Positions 24,924-33,754 of a DNA stretch of 64,000 nucleotides are shown one piece after another (position 1 is the first letter of the stretch; each line of letters starts with the position of its first letter). The notes beneath the pieces were generated by a model. It had not been told where the DNA came from. It saw nothing but the letters and a program-made list of their open reading frames with translations, and did not search any database. Source of the DNA: Sphingopyxis terrae subsp. terrae NBRC 15098 (lineage in GTDB: Bacteria; Pseudomonadota; Alphaproteobacteria; Sphingomonadales; Sphingomonadaceae); contig NZ_BCZQ01000004.1 of NCBI RefSeq assembly GCF_001598815.1, forward strand, positions 62,001 to 126,000. Reading direction: 5' to 3'. The position numbers were made by a program, and so were the translations under genes.

Positions 24924-26099
24924 ATGCGACGACGATTGGCCGCCTTGCTATTGCCCGTGGCGCTGGCCGGCCTTGCCGGCCCCGCCGCGACACAGACCAC
25001 CGACGCCATGCCAAAGGATCAGAATGTGCTGTTTTGGAGCCAGGATCAACGCGACGCCGCTTTCCGTACGATGGAATCGGTGCCCAAGGTCGTCGTGCAC
25101 ACCATTGCGGCGGGGGGTCCCGTCTATCCGCTGCCCGAAGGACAGCCGCTTGATGTCGGGGTCGACATCGACGCGCATATGGCGCGCCAGCGCAACGCAG
25201 GGCTGATCATCGTTCAGGACGGCAAAATCCGGCTCGAAAAATATGCGCTCGGCTATGGTCCTGCGGGACGCTGGACGAGCTTTTCGGTCGCGAAGAGCTT
25301 TACCTCGACGCTCGTCGGCGCGGCGGTGAAGGACGGCTATATCAAGAGCCTCGACGACAAGGTGACGCAGTATATCCCCGGACTGCGCGGTTCGGCCTAT
25401 GACGACGTCAGCGTGCGCCAGCTTCTCACGATGACCTCGGGCGTGCGCTGGAATGAGGATTATACCGATCCCAAATCGGACGTGGCGCAGTTCAATCTGC
25501 AAAAGCCCATCGCGGGCGAGGATATTACCGTCAGCTATATGAAGACCTTGCCGCGCGAGGCGCCCGCGGGGTCGAAATGGGTCTACAAGACCGGCGAGAC
25601 CAATTTGATCGGCGTCCTCGTGTCGAGTGCGACGGGCAAGACACTCTCATCCTATCTGTCCGAAAAGATATGGAAGCCGTTCGGCATGGATCAGGACGCC
25701 GTCTGGATGCTCGGCCCGACGGGGCACGAGATCAGCGGTTGCTGCGTATCGGCCAGCCTGCGCGATTATGCCCGTTTCGGTCTGTTCATTCTCGGCGGCG
25801 GCGTGGCTGGCGGGGAGAAAGTTCTGCCCGATGACTGGCTCGCCGCCGCGACGACCAAGCAGGCCGCGATCGATCAGCCGGGGCGCGGCTACGGGTATCA
25901 ATGGTGGACCAACGACGACGGCAGCTTCGCCGCGCAGGGCATCTTCGGGCAGGGCATCTTCATCGACCCCAAACGACGGCTCGTCATCGCATCGAACGGC
26001 AACTGGCCGACCGCAACCGACCCCGAAGGCGTGGGCGCGGCGCGCGAGGCCTTTTACAAGGCGGTGCAGGCTGCGGTCGACCGGGAAAGCAGCCGCTGA
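24924..26099 (+). CDS. Secreted serine hydrolase (class C beta-lactamase/esterase family)
   Basis: The protein has 391 residues with a Sec signal peptide (MRRRLAALLLPVALAGLAG, cut after about residue 23). The SxxK motif is SVAKS with S121 and K124, and the Tyr-containing second motif lies in VYKTGETNLIG. Near the C-terminus GYGYQWW replaces the KTG region, as in the EstB and PBP4*-like esterases of this family rather than true lactamases. It acts in the periplasm on an unknown ester or peptide. GAGGGAGAGG precedes ATG 24924. Confidence 0.85.
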   Translation: MRRRLAALLLPVALAGLAGPAATQTTDAMPKDQNVLFWSQDQRDAAFRTMESVPKVVVHTIAAGGPVYPLPEGQPLDVGVDIDAHMARQRNAGLIIVQDGKIRLEKYALGYGPAGRWTSFSVAKSFTSTLVGAAVKDGYIKSLDDKVTQYIPGLRGSAYDDVSVRQLLTMTSGVRWNEDYTDPKSDVAQFNLQKPIAGEDITVSYMKTLPREAPAGSKWVYKTGETNLIGVLVSSATGKTLSSYLSEKIWKPFGMDQDAVWMLGPTGHEISGCCVSASLRDYARFGLFILGGGVAGGEKVLPDDWLAAATTKQAAIDQPGRGYGYQWWTNDDGSFAAQGIFGQGIFIDPKRRLVIASNGNWPTATDPEGVGAAREAFYKAVQAAVDRESSR

Positions 26100-26130
26100 T
26101 TTTTTGATGCGTCTAGCGCCACAGTGCCGT

Positions 26131-26523
26131 TCAGACGACCGGCGTAGCGGTAGCGCGCTGAGCGAGCCAGGCGGCTACAACCGGGATCAGGACGCCCAGC
26201 GCCATCACCCACCAGGCATCAGCCAAGGTGATCGAACGATAGATGGCTGCGCCCAGAATCGCTCCGGCAACAACCCAGCCGGCGCCGGTGCCGTCCGAAA
26301 TGCGCATCGCGAGCCAGCTTCCGGCGAAGGTGCCGACGAACCAGCCGACGAGCAACGCAATTGTCGCGCCGAGCGGGATCAGGATTTCGCCGGTGTCGAG
26401 GTCATAGACTTCGGGAGCGAATTCGCCGCCCGCATATTGGGCGATCCACAACAGGCCGAAGGCAACCGCAATGCCGATAACCGCCGCGACCGCGGAACGT
26501 AGAATATTGCCGCCCATTTTCAT
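26131..26523 (-). CDS. Hypothetical four-helix membrane protein
   Basis: This 130-residue protein is almost entirely hydrophobic, with about four transmembrane helices and short loops. One acidic loop (EVYDLDTGE) separates helix 1 from helix 2. Glycine-rich helices (GWFVGTFAGSWLAM) resemble small inner-membrane proteins conserved in sphingomonads. No function can be assigned. It converges with the serine hydrolase with a 31-base gap. Confidence 0.7.
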   Translation of the reverse strand: MKMGGNILRSAVAAVIGIAVAFGLLWIAQYAGGEFAPEVYDLDTGEILIPLGATIALLVGWFVGTFAGSWLAMRISDGTGAGWVVAGAILGAAIYRSITLADAWWVMALGVLIPVVAAWLAQRATATPVV

Positions 26524-26581
26524 GCCCTTGCTTGTCGAAACGCTTGAGAGCGCGTGATAGCCCGGGAAAGCAAATATCGCG

Positions 26582-27316
26582 TTAAGCCTCTGCCATCACC
26601 TTCGGCAGCGCGTGATAGGCGGTGCTGTCGAAGCCATCGACCATCATCCGGGCGACGAATTCGCCGACGACTGCCGGATCCTTGATGCTCTGCGGGTCTT
26701 CGCCGGGATAGGCGCGTGCGCGCATCTGGGTGCGCGTGCCGCCGGGGTCGAGAATTGCGGTGCGGACGTTCGAGATATTGCGCATTTCGGCGCCATAGCT
26801 CGACACCAGCACCTCAAACGCCGCCTTCGACGCGGCGTAGGCGCCCCAATAGGCGCGCGGCGTTCGTGCAACGCCGGTCGATAGCGCGACGAGGCGCCCT
26901 GCGGGCGCGCGGCGCAGCAGCGGATCGAAATTGGCGATCAGCGCCTGCTGCGCGACAAGATTGAGCGTCAGCAGCTTGTTGAATTCCTTGCTGTCGATCG
27001 CGCCAACCGGGGTCAGCGTGCCGAGCATCGCGGCATTGAGCACGAGCATGTCGAGTTGCTGCCACCGTTCGGCGATCGCGCTCGCCAGCCGGGCGATGCT
27101 GTCGCCGTCGGTCAGGTCGAGCGGCGCAATGGTCGCGCTGCCGCCCGCATCGTGGATGCGGTCTTCCAGTTCCTCGAGCCCGCCCGCGGTGCGGGCGGTG
27201 ATCACGACATGCGCGCCGCGTCGTGCGAGCGATTCGGCGATCGCAGCGCCGATGCCGCGGCTCGCGCCGGTGACGAGCGCCGTCTGTCCCGCCAGTTCTT
27301 CAGAATTCATCGTCAT
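26582..27316 (-). CDS. SDR-family oxidoreductase
   Basis: This is a 244-residue short-chain dehydrogenase/reductase. TGASRGIG is the NAD(P)-binding loop, LDLTDGDS the second nucleotide contact, LNAAMLG replaces the usual NNAG, and YAASKAAFE holds the catalytic Tyr and Lys. The catalytic Ser is in VALSTG. ITART following the second strand suggests NADPH preference. It starts just after the purF stop (27321), so translational coupling is likely; ATG 27310 is an alternative start. Substrate unknown. Confidence 0.85.
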   Translation of the reverse strand: MTMNSEELAGQTALVTGASRGIGAAIAESLARRGAHVVITARTAGGLEELEDRIHDAGGSATIAPLDLTDGDSIARLASAIAERWQQLDMLVLNAAMLGTLTPVGAIDSKEFNKLLTLNLVAQQALIANFDPLLRRAPAGRLVALSTGVARTPRAYWGAYAASKAAFEVLVSSYGAEMRNISNVRTAILDPGGTRTQMRARAYPGEDPQSIKDPAVVGEFVARMMVDGFDSTAYHALPKVMAEA

Positions 27317-27320
27317 TTCG

Positions 27321-28778
27321 TCAGACAACCCGTTCGGCAAGCAGCGAAAACTGATCTTCCAGGCTGTTCTCGTCGAAATCGGTCAGCGTGGTCGGATAAT
27401 CGCCCGTGAAGCAGGCGTCGCAATATTGCGGACAATCATCGGTGCGCCGCGCCTCGCCCAGCGCGCGGTACAGGCCGTCGATGGTCAGGAAGGACAGGCT
27501 GTCGGCATTAATGAAATTGGCCATCTGGCCGACCGTCATCTGCGCCGCGAGCAGCTTGGCGCGTTCGGGCGTATCGACGCCGTAGAAGCAGCTATGCGAC
27601 GTCGGCGGGCTGGCGATGCGCATATGCACTTCGGCGGCCCCCGCGTCGCGCATCATCTGAACGATCTTAAGGCTGGTCGTGCCGCGCACGATCGAATCGT
27701 CGATCAGCACGATCCGCTTGCCGGCGATCAGCGCGCGATTGGCATTGTGCTTCAGCTTGACGCCGAGATGGCGAACCTTGTCGCCCGGCTGAATGAAGGT
27801 ACGGCCGACATAGTGCGAACGGATGATGCCGAGCTCGAAGGGAATGCCCGATTCCTGCGCATAGCCGATCGCCGCGGGGGTTCCCGAATCGGGGACCGGG
27901 ATGACGAGATCGGCATCGACCGGATTTTCGCGCGCCAGTTCGGCGCCGATCGCCTTGCGCACCGAATAGACGCTGGTGCCGTCGACGATCGAATCGGGGC
28001 GCGAGAAATAGACATATTCGAAGATGCACGGCCGTGCCGCGCGATCGGCGAAGGGGCGGTGCGACGAAAGCTGGCCGTCGCGGATGATCACAAGTTCGCC
28101 GGGATCGACCGAGCGGACGAATTCGGCGCCGACGACGTCGAGCGCCACGGTTTCGGACGCGAGGATGTACGCATCGCCCAGCTTGCCGATGACCAGCGGA
28201 CGAATGCCGAGCGGATCGCGGCAGCCGATCATGCCTTCCGCGGTCAGGCAGATCAGCGAATAGGCGCCCTCGACCTGTTTCAGCGCGTCGATGAAGCGAT
28301 CGAGCAGGGTGCGATAGTTGGACGTGGCGACGAGGTGGATGATGACCTCGGTATCGCTCGTCGACTGAAAGATCGATCCGCGGCGCACCAATATCTTGCG
28401 CAGCGCCATCGCGTTGGAAATATTGCCGTTATGCGCGACTGCAAAGCCGCCGGTGGCCAGGTCGGCGAACAGCGGCTGGACATTGCGCAGCGCCGTCTCG
28501 CCGGTGGTTGAGTAGCGGACATGGCCGATCGCCGACGCGCCCGCGAGCTGGCGGATGATGTCGTCGCGGTCGAAATTGCCCGCAACATGCCCCATCGCGC
28601 GGTGGGTATGGAAATCCTTGCCATCGAAGGCGGTGATGCCCGCGGCTTCCTGACCGCGGTGCTGCAGGGCGTGAAGCCCCAGCGCCGCAACCGCAGCGGC
28701 ACTTTCGGCGCCGTGAATACCAAAGACGCCGCACTCCTCGCGGAGCTTGTCGTCGTCAAAAGGATGGGTCGTCAGCAT
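27321..28778 (-). CDS. purF: Amidophosphoribosyltransferase
   Basis: PurF makes 5-phosphoribosylamine from PRPP and glutamine, the first committed step of purine synthesis. The 485-residue protein carries a 15-residue propeptide before the catalytic Cys16 (EECGVFG), which is normally exposed by autocleavage. The PRPP motif is VLIDDSIVRGTT. CFYGVDTP and CPQYCDAC provide the ligands of the [4Fe-4S] cluster found in Bacillus-type PurF. ATG 28778 is chosen; the frame is open much further upstream but that sequence is antisense to hisI. It is divergent from hisI with a 144-base gap. Confidence 0.95.
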   Translation of the reverse strand: MLTTHPFDDDKLREECGVFGIHGAESAAAVAALGLHALQHRGQEAAGITAFDGKDFHTHRAMGHVAGNFDRDDIIRQLAGASAIGHVRYSTTGETALRNVQPLFADLATGGFAVAHNGNISNAMALRKILVRRGSIFQSTSDTEVIIHLVATSNYRTLLDRFIDALKQVEGAYSLICLTAEGMIGCRDPLGIRPLVIGKLGDAYILASETVALDVVGAEFVRSVDPGELVIIRDGQLSSHRPFADRAARPCIFEYVYFSRPDSIVDGTSVYSVRKAIGAELARENPVDADLVIPVPDSGTPAAIGYAQESGIPFELGIIRSHYVGRTFIQPGDKVRHLGVKLKHNANRALIAGKRIVLIDDSIVRGTTSLKIVQMMRDAGAAEVHMRIASPPTSHSCFYGVDTPERAKLLAAQMTVGQMANFINADSLSFLTIDGLYRALGEARRTDDCPQYCDACFTGDYPTTLTDFDENSLEDQFSLLAERVV

Positions 28779-28922
28779 GTCAATCCAGGGGCAGGGGGCT
28801 GGGACTGCCGCGCATATAGGAGTGCCGAACCCAAATGTCGCCCCCCATATTTGACCTTTTGATGTCAACCCCACCCGCGCGGGGGGTGACAGCCGCTCTC
28901 GACCTGCTCTAAGGCGCGGACC
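28779..28922. other. Divergent purF/hisI intergenic region
   Basis: This region must hold promoters for both directions. A comparatively AT-rich stretch (CCCATATTTGACCTTTTGATGTCAA, given here only as a location near 28845-28868) is the likely place. The downstream ACCCGCGCGGGGGGT is G/C-rich and could form a small hairpin. No purine or histidine operator or riboswitch was recognised. Confidence 0.3.
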
Positions 28923-29297
28923 ATGGATGCTTCGCGCGACACCACCGACCGTTTCCTGCCGCGTTTCGACGCCGCCGGGCTGGTGACCGCCATCGTGACC
29001 GAAGCCGACAGCGGCGCGCTGCTGATGGTCGCGCATATGAATGCCGACGCGATCGCGCTGACGCAGGAGACGGGGCAGGCGCATTTCTGGTCGCGGTCGC
29101 GGGCCGCGCTGTGGCGCAAAGGCGAAACCTCGGGCAACGGACTGACGGTCGTCGAAATGCGCGTCGACTGCGATCAGGATGCGCTGCTCTTGCGCGTGAA
29201 GCCCGCCGGTCCGGCCTGTCACACAGGTCGCCGATCCTGCTTTTATCGCCGGATCGAGTGCGACGGCAGCCTGACCTTCCTCGATACCGATGCCTAG
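28923..29297 (+). CDS. hisI: Phosphoribosyl-AMP cyclohydrolase
   Basis: HisI hydrolyses the purine ring of phosphoribosyl-AMP, the third step of histidine synthesis. The 124-residue protein has [20 protein letters not shown], the Mg/Zn region [12 protein letters not shown], and the conserved [12 protein letters not shown]. It is the stand-alone form without a HisE pyrophosphatase domain. Its end overlaps the following lipoprotein gene by 8 bases. Length and motifs are normal. Confidence 0.95.
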   Translation: MDASRDTTDRFLPRFDAAGLVTAIVTEADSGALLMVAHMNADAIALTQETGQAHFWSRSRAALWRKGETSGNGLTVVEMRVDCDQDALLLRVKPAGPACHTGRRSCFYRRIECDGSLTFLDTDA

Positions 29298-29838
29298 CCC
29301 ACGCGTTGCGTACCTCCTCGTCGCGGTTCTGCTGCTCGTCGGCGGCTGCGACCGGGCGAAGCGCGACGGCGCCGATGCCGCGATCGATACGCGCAATCCG
29401 TTGGAAATCGCGGCGCGCAAACGCGGAGTGGTACGCGCCGATGCAAGCGATCCGACCGGCCTGTTCGAACGCACGCACGAGCTTGGGCGCGATGCGATGT
29501 GCGTTGTCCCTGACGGCGCCGGGCAGTGGCGCTTTGCGGTGAGCGCGTCGTTCGGTCCCGGCCTGTCGTGCAATGCGCGCGGCACCATCGTCCGCGACGG
29601 GGATGACTGGCGGATGCGCTTCGCCGGGGTCGAGGGATGCGAGGCACTTGTCCACGAAGAGGATGACGAACTGCGCCTGCCCGGACGCCTGCCGTCGCAA
29701 TGCGACAGCCTGTGCCCGTCGCGCGCGTCGCTCTCGGGCCTGCGCCTGCCGCGGGCGAGCTGGTCGGCGGACGATGCAAAGGGCTTGCAGTTGCGCGATG
29801 GACGCGGCAATATGGTCCGGCCTTGCGGATCGCCGTAA
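29290..29838 (+). CDS. Hypothetical cysteine-rich lipoprotein
   Basis: The 182-residue protein has a lipoprotein signal ending LLLVGGC, with Cys20 as the likely lipidation site. Six further cysteines (in MCVV, LSCNAR, EGCEA, QCDSLC and RPCG) could form three disulfides in the periplasm. No family was recognised. It overlaps hisI by 8 bases, so it is probably co-transcribed, though its role need not relate to histidine synthesis. Confidence 0.75.
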   Translation: MPSPRVAYLLVAVLLLVGGCDRAKRDGADAAIDTRNPLEIAARKRGVVRADASDPTGLFERTHELGRDAMCVVPDGAGQWRFAVSASFGPGLSCNARGTIVRDGDDWRMRFAGVEGCEALVHEEDDELRLPGRLPSQCDSLCPSRASLSGLRLPRASWSADDAKGLQLRDGRGNMVRPCGSP

Positions 29839-29865
29839 GCGGCGCTTTTCCTTATCTCCGACGGC

Positions 29866-29884
29866 CTTGACGTTCACGTCAACG
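29866..29884 (+). promoter_or_regulatory. LiuR-like MerR operator site C (autoregulatory)
   Basis: CTTGACGTTCACGTCAACG matches sites A and B. TTGACG (29867-29872) can serve as a -35 box, with TAGTCT (29890-29895) as -10 after a 17-base spacer. Transcription would then begin about at the ATG (29902), and no Shine-Dalgarno is present, so the mRNA may be leaderless. Confidence 0.68.
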
Positions 29885-29901
29885 GAAACTAGTCTTTCGG
29901 G

Positions 29902-30333
29902 ATGACCGAAGAATACGGCCACGCCCATATCGACACGCCCGATCATCTGGGGCGCGAGCAATACAGCATCACCGATCTGTCGACCGAATTCGGCGTCACC
30001 GCGCGTGCGCTTCGGTTCTACGAGGACGAAGGGCTGATCAGCCCCTCGCGCAAGGGGCTGTCGCGTATTTATTCGAAACGCGACCGCGCCCGGCTGGCCT
30101 GGATTCTGCGTGCCAAGCGCACCGGATTTAGCCTGGCCGACATTCGCGAGATGATCGACCTTTACGACGTCGGCGACGGCCGCAAGCTCCAGCGCCAGGT
30201 CACGGTCGAAAAATGCGAGGAGCGCATCGCGCTGCTCCAGCGTCAGCGCGATGACATCGACAGCGCCGTCGAGGAACTGACACGTTTCATCGATATGGTG
30301 AAAAAGGTCGACGCTGGCGAAAAAGTCGGCTGA
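29902..30333 (+). CDS. liuR: MerR-family transcriptional regulator, LiuR-like
   Basis: The 143-residue protein has an N-terminal MerR winged helix (YSITDLSTEFGVTARALRFY, then a wing ending RIYSKRDRARLAWI) and a C-terminal dimerisation coiled coil. It lacks the metal-binding cysteines of CueR/ZntR-like members; the single Cys in EKCEER is isolated. LiuR regulators of this type control branched-chain and fatty acyl-CoA catabolism and bind ACGT-centred palindromes. The matching operator immediately upstream and at 11.5 and 12.8 kb supports that role. The symbol is by family similarity, not proof. It precedes a long ACAD by 68 bases. Confidence 0.8.
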   Translation: MTEEYGHAHIDTPDHLGREQYSITDLSTEFGVTARALRFYEDEGLISPSRKGLSRIYSKRDRARLAWILRAKRTGFSLADIREMIDLYDVGDGRKLQRQVTVEKCEERIALLQRQRDDIDSAVEELTRFIDMVKKVDAGEKVG

Positions 30334-30401
30334 GCTTCGGCAACCAGAACCTCCCCGGGCAAGTTTGATTGCCAACACCTGATTTATCGGAAAGATTTCG
30401 C

Positions 30402-32204
30402 ATGCCTGTCTATCGCGCCCCGATCCAAGATACGCTGTTCCAGCTCAATGATGTCCTCGGCATCGATCGCTATGCCGACCTGCCGGGCTTCGCCAATGCG
30501 TCGCCCGATATGGTCGAAGCGGTGCTGACCGAGGCCGGCAAATTCTGCGAAGAGGTGCTGTTCCCGATCAACCGATCGGGCGACCTCGAAGGCTGCACGC
30601 GTCATGAAGACGGTTCGGTCACCACGCCCGAGGGGTTCAAGGAAGCGTATAAGGCCTATTGCGAGGCGGGCTGGACGCTGCTCAACCAGCCCGAAGAATT
30701 CGGCGGCCAGGGATTGCCCCATGTCCTCGGCTTTCCGGTCGAGGAATATCGGATGGCGGCGAACCAGGCCTTTGCCATGTATCCGGGGCTGACGCAGGCG
30801 GCGGTCTCGGCGTTGCTGGTCAAGGGGTCGGACGAGCAGAAGAGGCTCTATGTCCCCAAGATGGTGTCGGGCGAATGGGGCGGCACGATGAACCTGACCG
30901 AACCGCAGTGCGGCACCGATCTTGGCCTGATCCGCACCCGCGCGGTGCCGAACGGCGACGGCAGCTATTCGATCACGGGGACGAAGATTTTCATCTCGTC
31001 GGGTGAGCATGACCTCACCGACAATATTATCCACCTTGTGCTGGCAAAGACCCCTGACGCACCCGACAGCGTCAAGGGAATCTCGCTGTTCATCGTCCCA
31101 AAATATCTGGTGAACGACGACGGCTCGCTCGGTGAGCGCAACACGCTGTCGTGCGGGTCGATCGAGCACAAGATGGGCATCCACGCCAATGCGACCTGCG
31201 TGATGAACTATGACGGCGCAAAAGGCTGGATGGTCGGCGAGGAGAACAAGGGCCTTGCCGCGATGTTCGTGATGATGAACGCCGCGCGGCTCGGCGTCGG
31301 CATACAGGGGTTGGGTCAGGCCGACATAGCCTATCAGAATGCCGTGCAATATGCGCAGGACCGCCGGCAGGGCCGGGCGCTGACCGGGCCGCAGGATCCC
31401 GCCCAGAAGGCCGACCCGCTGTTCGTCCATCCAGACGTGCGCCGCATGCTGATGGATGGCAAGGCGGTGGTTGAGGGGCTGCGCGGCCTGTGTCTCTGGG
31501 GCGCGCTGCAGGTCGATCTGGCGCATGGCGCCGCGTCCGAAGAGGAGCGGCAGCAGGCCGACGATCTCGTCAGCCTGCTGACCCCGGTGATCAAGGGCTA
31601 TGGCACCGACAAGGGCTATGACGTCGCGACCAACGCGCAGCAGGTGTTCGGCGGCCACGGCTACATCGAAGAGCAGGGCATGAGCCAATATGTCCGCGAT
31701 GCCCGTATCACGATGATCTACGAAGGTGCCAACGGCGTGCAGGCGATGGACCTCGTCGGCCGCAAGCTCGCGCAGAATGGCGGCCGTGCCATCCAGGCCT
31801 TTTTCGCGATCGTCGACGCCGAATGTGCGGCGGCGAAGGACAAGCCGGCTTTCGCCGATTTTGCGGGGCAACTCGAAAAGGCCAATGGCGAACTCAAGGC
31901 CGCGACGATGTGGTTCATGGCAAATGGCATGACCAACCCCAATAATGTCGGCGCGGGCGCGCATCATTATATGCACATCATGGGTATCGTCGCGCTGGGC
32001 CTCATGTGGCTGCGCATGGCCGAAGCGGCACAGAAGGCGCTCGACGAAGGGCGCGGGAACAAGGCGTTCCTCGAAGCCAAGCTCGTTACCGCGCGGCATT
32101 TCGGCGAACGCTTCATCCCCGATGCGGGCGCGTTGCGCCGCAAGATCGAGGCCGGCAGCGAAGCGATGATGGCGCTGACGCCCGATCAATTCTTCGCCGC
32201 CTGA
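30402..32204 (+). CDS. Acyl-CoA dehydrogenase with extra C-terminal domain (DmdC/FadE5-like)
   Basis: This 600-residue ACAD is longer than the usual 380-400 because of an N-terminal extension (YRAPIQDTLFQLNDVL) and a C-terminal acetyl-CoA-dehydrogenase-type domain. The core motifs are MNLTEPQCGTDLGLIRTRA, YSITGTKIFISSGEHDL and MIYEGANGVQAMDLVGRKL. Relatives include 3-methylmercaptopropionyl-CoA dehydrogenase (DmdC) and broad-range long-chain acyl-CoA dehydrogenases. ATG 30402 begins the conserved MPVYRAP. It follows liuR with no separate operator found and may be read through from it. Confidence 0.88.
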   Translation: MPVYRAPIQDTLFQLNDVLGIDRYADLPGFANASPDMVEAVLTEAGKFCEEVLFPINRSGDLEGCTRHEDGSVTTPEGFKEAYKAYCEAGWTLLNQPEEFGGQGLPHVLGFPVEEYRMAANQAFAMYPGLTQAAVSALLVKGSDEQKRLYVPKMVSGEWGGTMNLTEPQCGTDLGLIRTRAVPNGDGSYSITGTKIFISSGEHDLTDNIIHLVLAKTPDAPDSVKGISLFIVPKYLVNDDGSLGERNTLSCGSIEHKMGIHANATCVMNYDGAKGWMVGEENKGLAAMFVMMNAARLGVGIQGLGQADIAYQNAVQYAQDRRQGRALTGPQDPAQKADPLFVHPDVRRMLMDGKAVVEGLRGLCLWGALQVDLAHGAASEEERQQADDLVSLLTPVIKGYGTDKGYDVATNAQQVFGGHGYIEEQGMSQYVRDARITMIYEGANGVQAMDLVGRKLAQNGGRAIQAFFAIVDAECAAAKDKPAFADFAGQLEKANGELKAATMWFMANGMTNPNNVGAGAHHYMHIMGIVALGLMWLRMAEAAQKALDEGRGNKAFLEAKLVTARHFGERFIPDAGALRRKIEAGSEAMMALTPDQFFAA

Positions 32205-32250
32205 CGTGCAGGCTCGCAACCATCGCCGCCGCCCGTGCGTGTAGGCGGCG

Positions 32251-33744
32251 ATGAGCGAGGATGCGCTGACCCCGATCGTTGAGGAAGGCCGCAATTGCTG
32301 GCGGATCGAACGCGCCAACAAGGCGCGGATGATCGTCGATGCGGCCGACTATTACGCGCTGCTCGTCCGGCTGATGGAGCGCGCGAAAGAGCGCATCCTG
32401 CTGATCGGCTGGGATTTCGACCCGCGGATTGCCCTGACGCCCGACGATGCGGGCAAGGGCGAATCGCTGGGGCATTTTCTGCTGCGTCTGGCCCATGCGA
32501 AGCCCGACCGCGATATCGACATTCTTCGCTGGAATTTCGGCGGTCTGAAACAGTTTCTCATGCCGCGCATCGTCTCGATGGTGCTGCGCTGGAAGGTGAC
32601 GCGCTCGATCAGCTTCCGGCTCGACAGCGCGCACCCCACTGGATGCAGCCACCACCAGAAGGTCGCGGTGTTCGACGATCATCTGGCGGTGTGCGGCGGT
32701 ATCGACGTGTCCTCGTCGCGCTGGGATACGCGGGGCCACCGCGACGGCGATCCGCGGCGCACCAATCCCGACGGCCAGCCCTATATGCCGTGGCACGATT
32801 CGACGATGATCCTGGCCGGGCCGGTCGGCGAAGCGCTTGCCGATCTGGGCAACGAACGGTGGCAGCGCGCAACGAACAAGCAATTGCGCGACGTAAAGGG
32901 CGACGGCGAAAACTGGCCCGAAAATCTCGAACCCGATTTTACGAACGTCGATGTCGCAATATCGCGCACGCGCGCCGAATATGACGGCTATCCCGAAATT
33001 CGCGAGATTGAGCAGCTCTATCTCGACATGATCGCCGCGGCGAAGCGCTTCATCTATTTCGAAAATCAATATTTTACCTCGGCCAAGATCGCAGCGGCGA
33101 TTGCCGAGCGGCTGGACGAGGACGATCCGCCCGAAGTCGTCATGGTGATGCCGCGTACCGCCGACGGTTGGCTCGAACAGATGGCGATGGACGCGGCGCG
33201 CGTGAAGCTGGTGCGCGCGATCGCCAAGGCGCGGCACGGCGACCGCCTGCGCGTCTATGTCCCGCACACGGCGGGCGGCGACCCGATCTATGTTCATGCA
33301 AAGACTGCGGTCGTAGACGATCGCCTGCTGCGTATCGGATCGTCGAACATGAACAATCGCTCGCTGGGGCTCGACAGCGAATGCGATGTGACGATCGATG
33401 CTGCTTTGCCCGCGAACCGCGGCGTGGAGCCGACGATCAGGGCACTGCGCGAATCGCTGATCGGCGAGCATCTGGACGTCGATCCGGCCGATGTCGGCCG
33501 CCTTTATGAAACAACGGGGTCGCTCATCGATGCGATCGAGGCGCTGCGCGGACCGGGCCGCTCGCTCGAGTTACTCGATCTCGTCGAGCCCGGGCCGTTT
33601 GACGATTACATCGCCGAGCATGAACTGCTCGATCCCGAAAATCCCGACGCGATGTTCGAAGGGATCGCCGAGCGCGGGCTGCGCCGGAGCTGGCACCGCG
33701 GCAAAGCCTGGATGAAGCGTCACCGCCCGTTCCGGCGGAGATGA
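32251..33744 (+). CDS. Phospholipase D-family protein
   Basis: The 497-residue protein contains two HKD motifs: H135-x-K137-x4-D142 (HQKVAVFD) and H349-x-K351-x4-D356 (HAKTAVVD). Each is followed by a GSSNMNNRS-like or GGIDVSSSRWD segment. This domain pair forms one active site that hydrolyses or transfers phosphatidyl groups. The N-terminal WDFDPRIALTPDD and the overall length resemble eukaryote-like bacterial PLDs more than cardiolipin synthase, and there are no N-terminal membrane helices. No signal peptide is seen, so it is probably cytoplasmic or peripheral. Confidence 0.85.
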   Translation: MSEDALTPIVEEGRNCWRIERANKARMIVDAADYYALLVRLMERAKERILLIGWDFDPRIALTPDDAGKGESLGHFLLRLAHAKPDRDIDILRWNFGGLKQFLMPRIVSMVLRWKVTRSISFRLDSAHPTGCSHHQKVAVFDDHLAVCGGIDVSSSRWDTRGHRDGDPRRTNPDGQPYMPWHDSTMILAGPVGEALADLGNERWQRATNKQLRDVKGDGENWPENLEPDFTNVDVAISRTRAEYDGYPEIREIEQLYLDMIAAAKRFIYFENQYFTSAKIAAAIAERLDEDDPPEVVMVMPRTADGWLEQMAMDAARVKLVRAIAKARHGDRLRVYVPHTAGGDPIYVHAKTAVVDDRLLRIGSSNMNNRSLGLDSECDVTIDAALPANRGVEPTIRALRESLIGEHLDVDPADVGRLYETTGSLIDAIEALRGPGRSLELLDLVEPGPFDDYIAEHELLDPENPDAMFEGIAERGLRRSWHRGKAWMKRHRPFRRR

Positions 33745-33754
33745 TAGCGCGGCG

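Noticed and set aside
27321-29810. 829-residue open frame containing purF
   Set aside because: The upstream 340 residues are antisense to hisI and the lipoprotein gene; PurF begins with a normal propeptide at 28778.
30384-32321. 645-residue minus-strand open frame opposite the long ACAD
   Set aside because: Shadow of a gene with clear ACAD motifs; composition is His/Arg-rich and unconserved.
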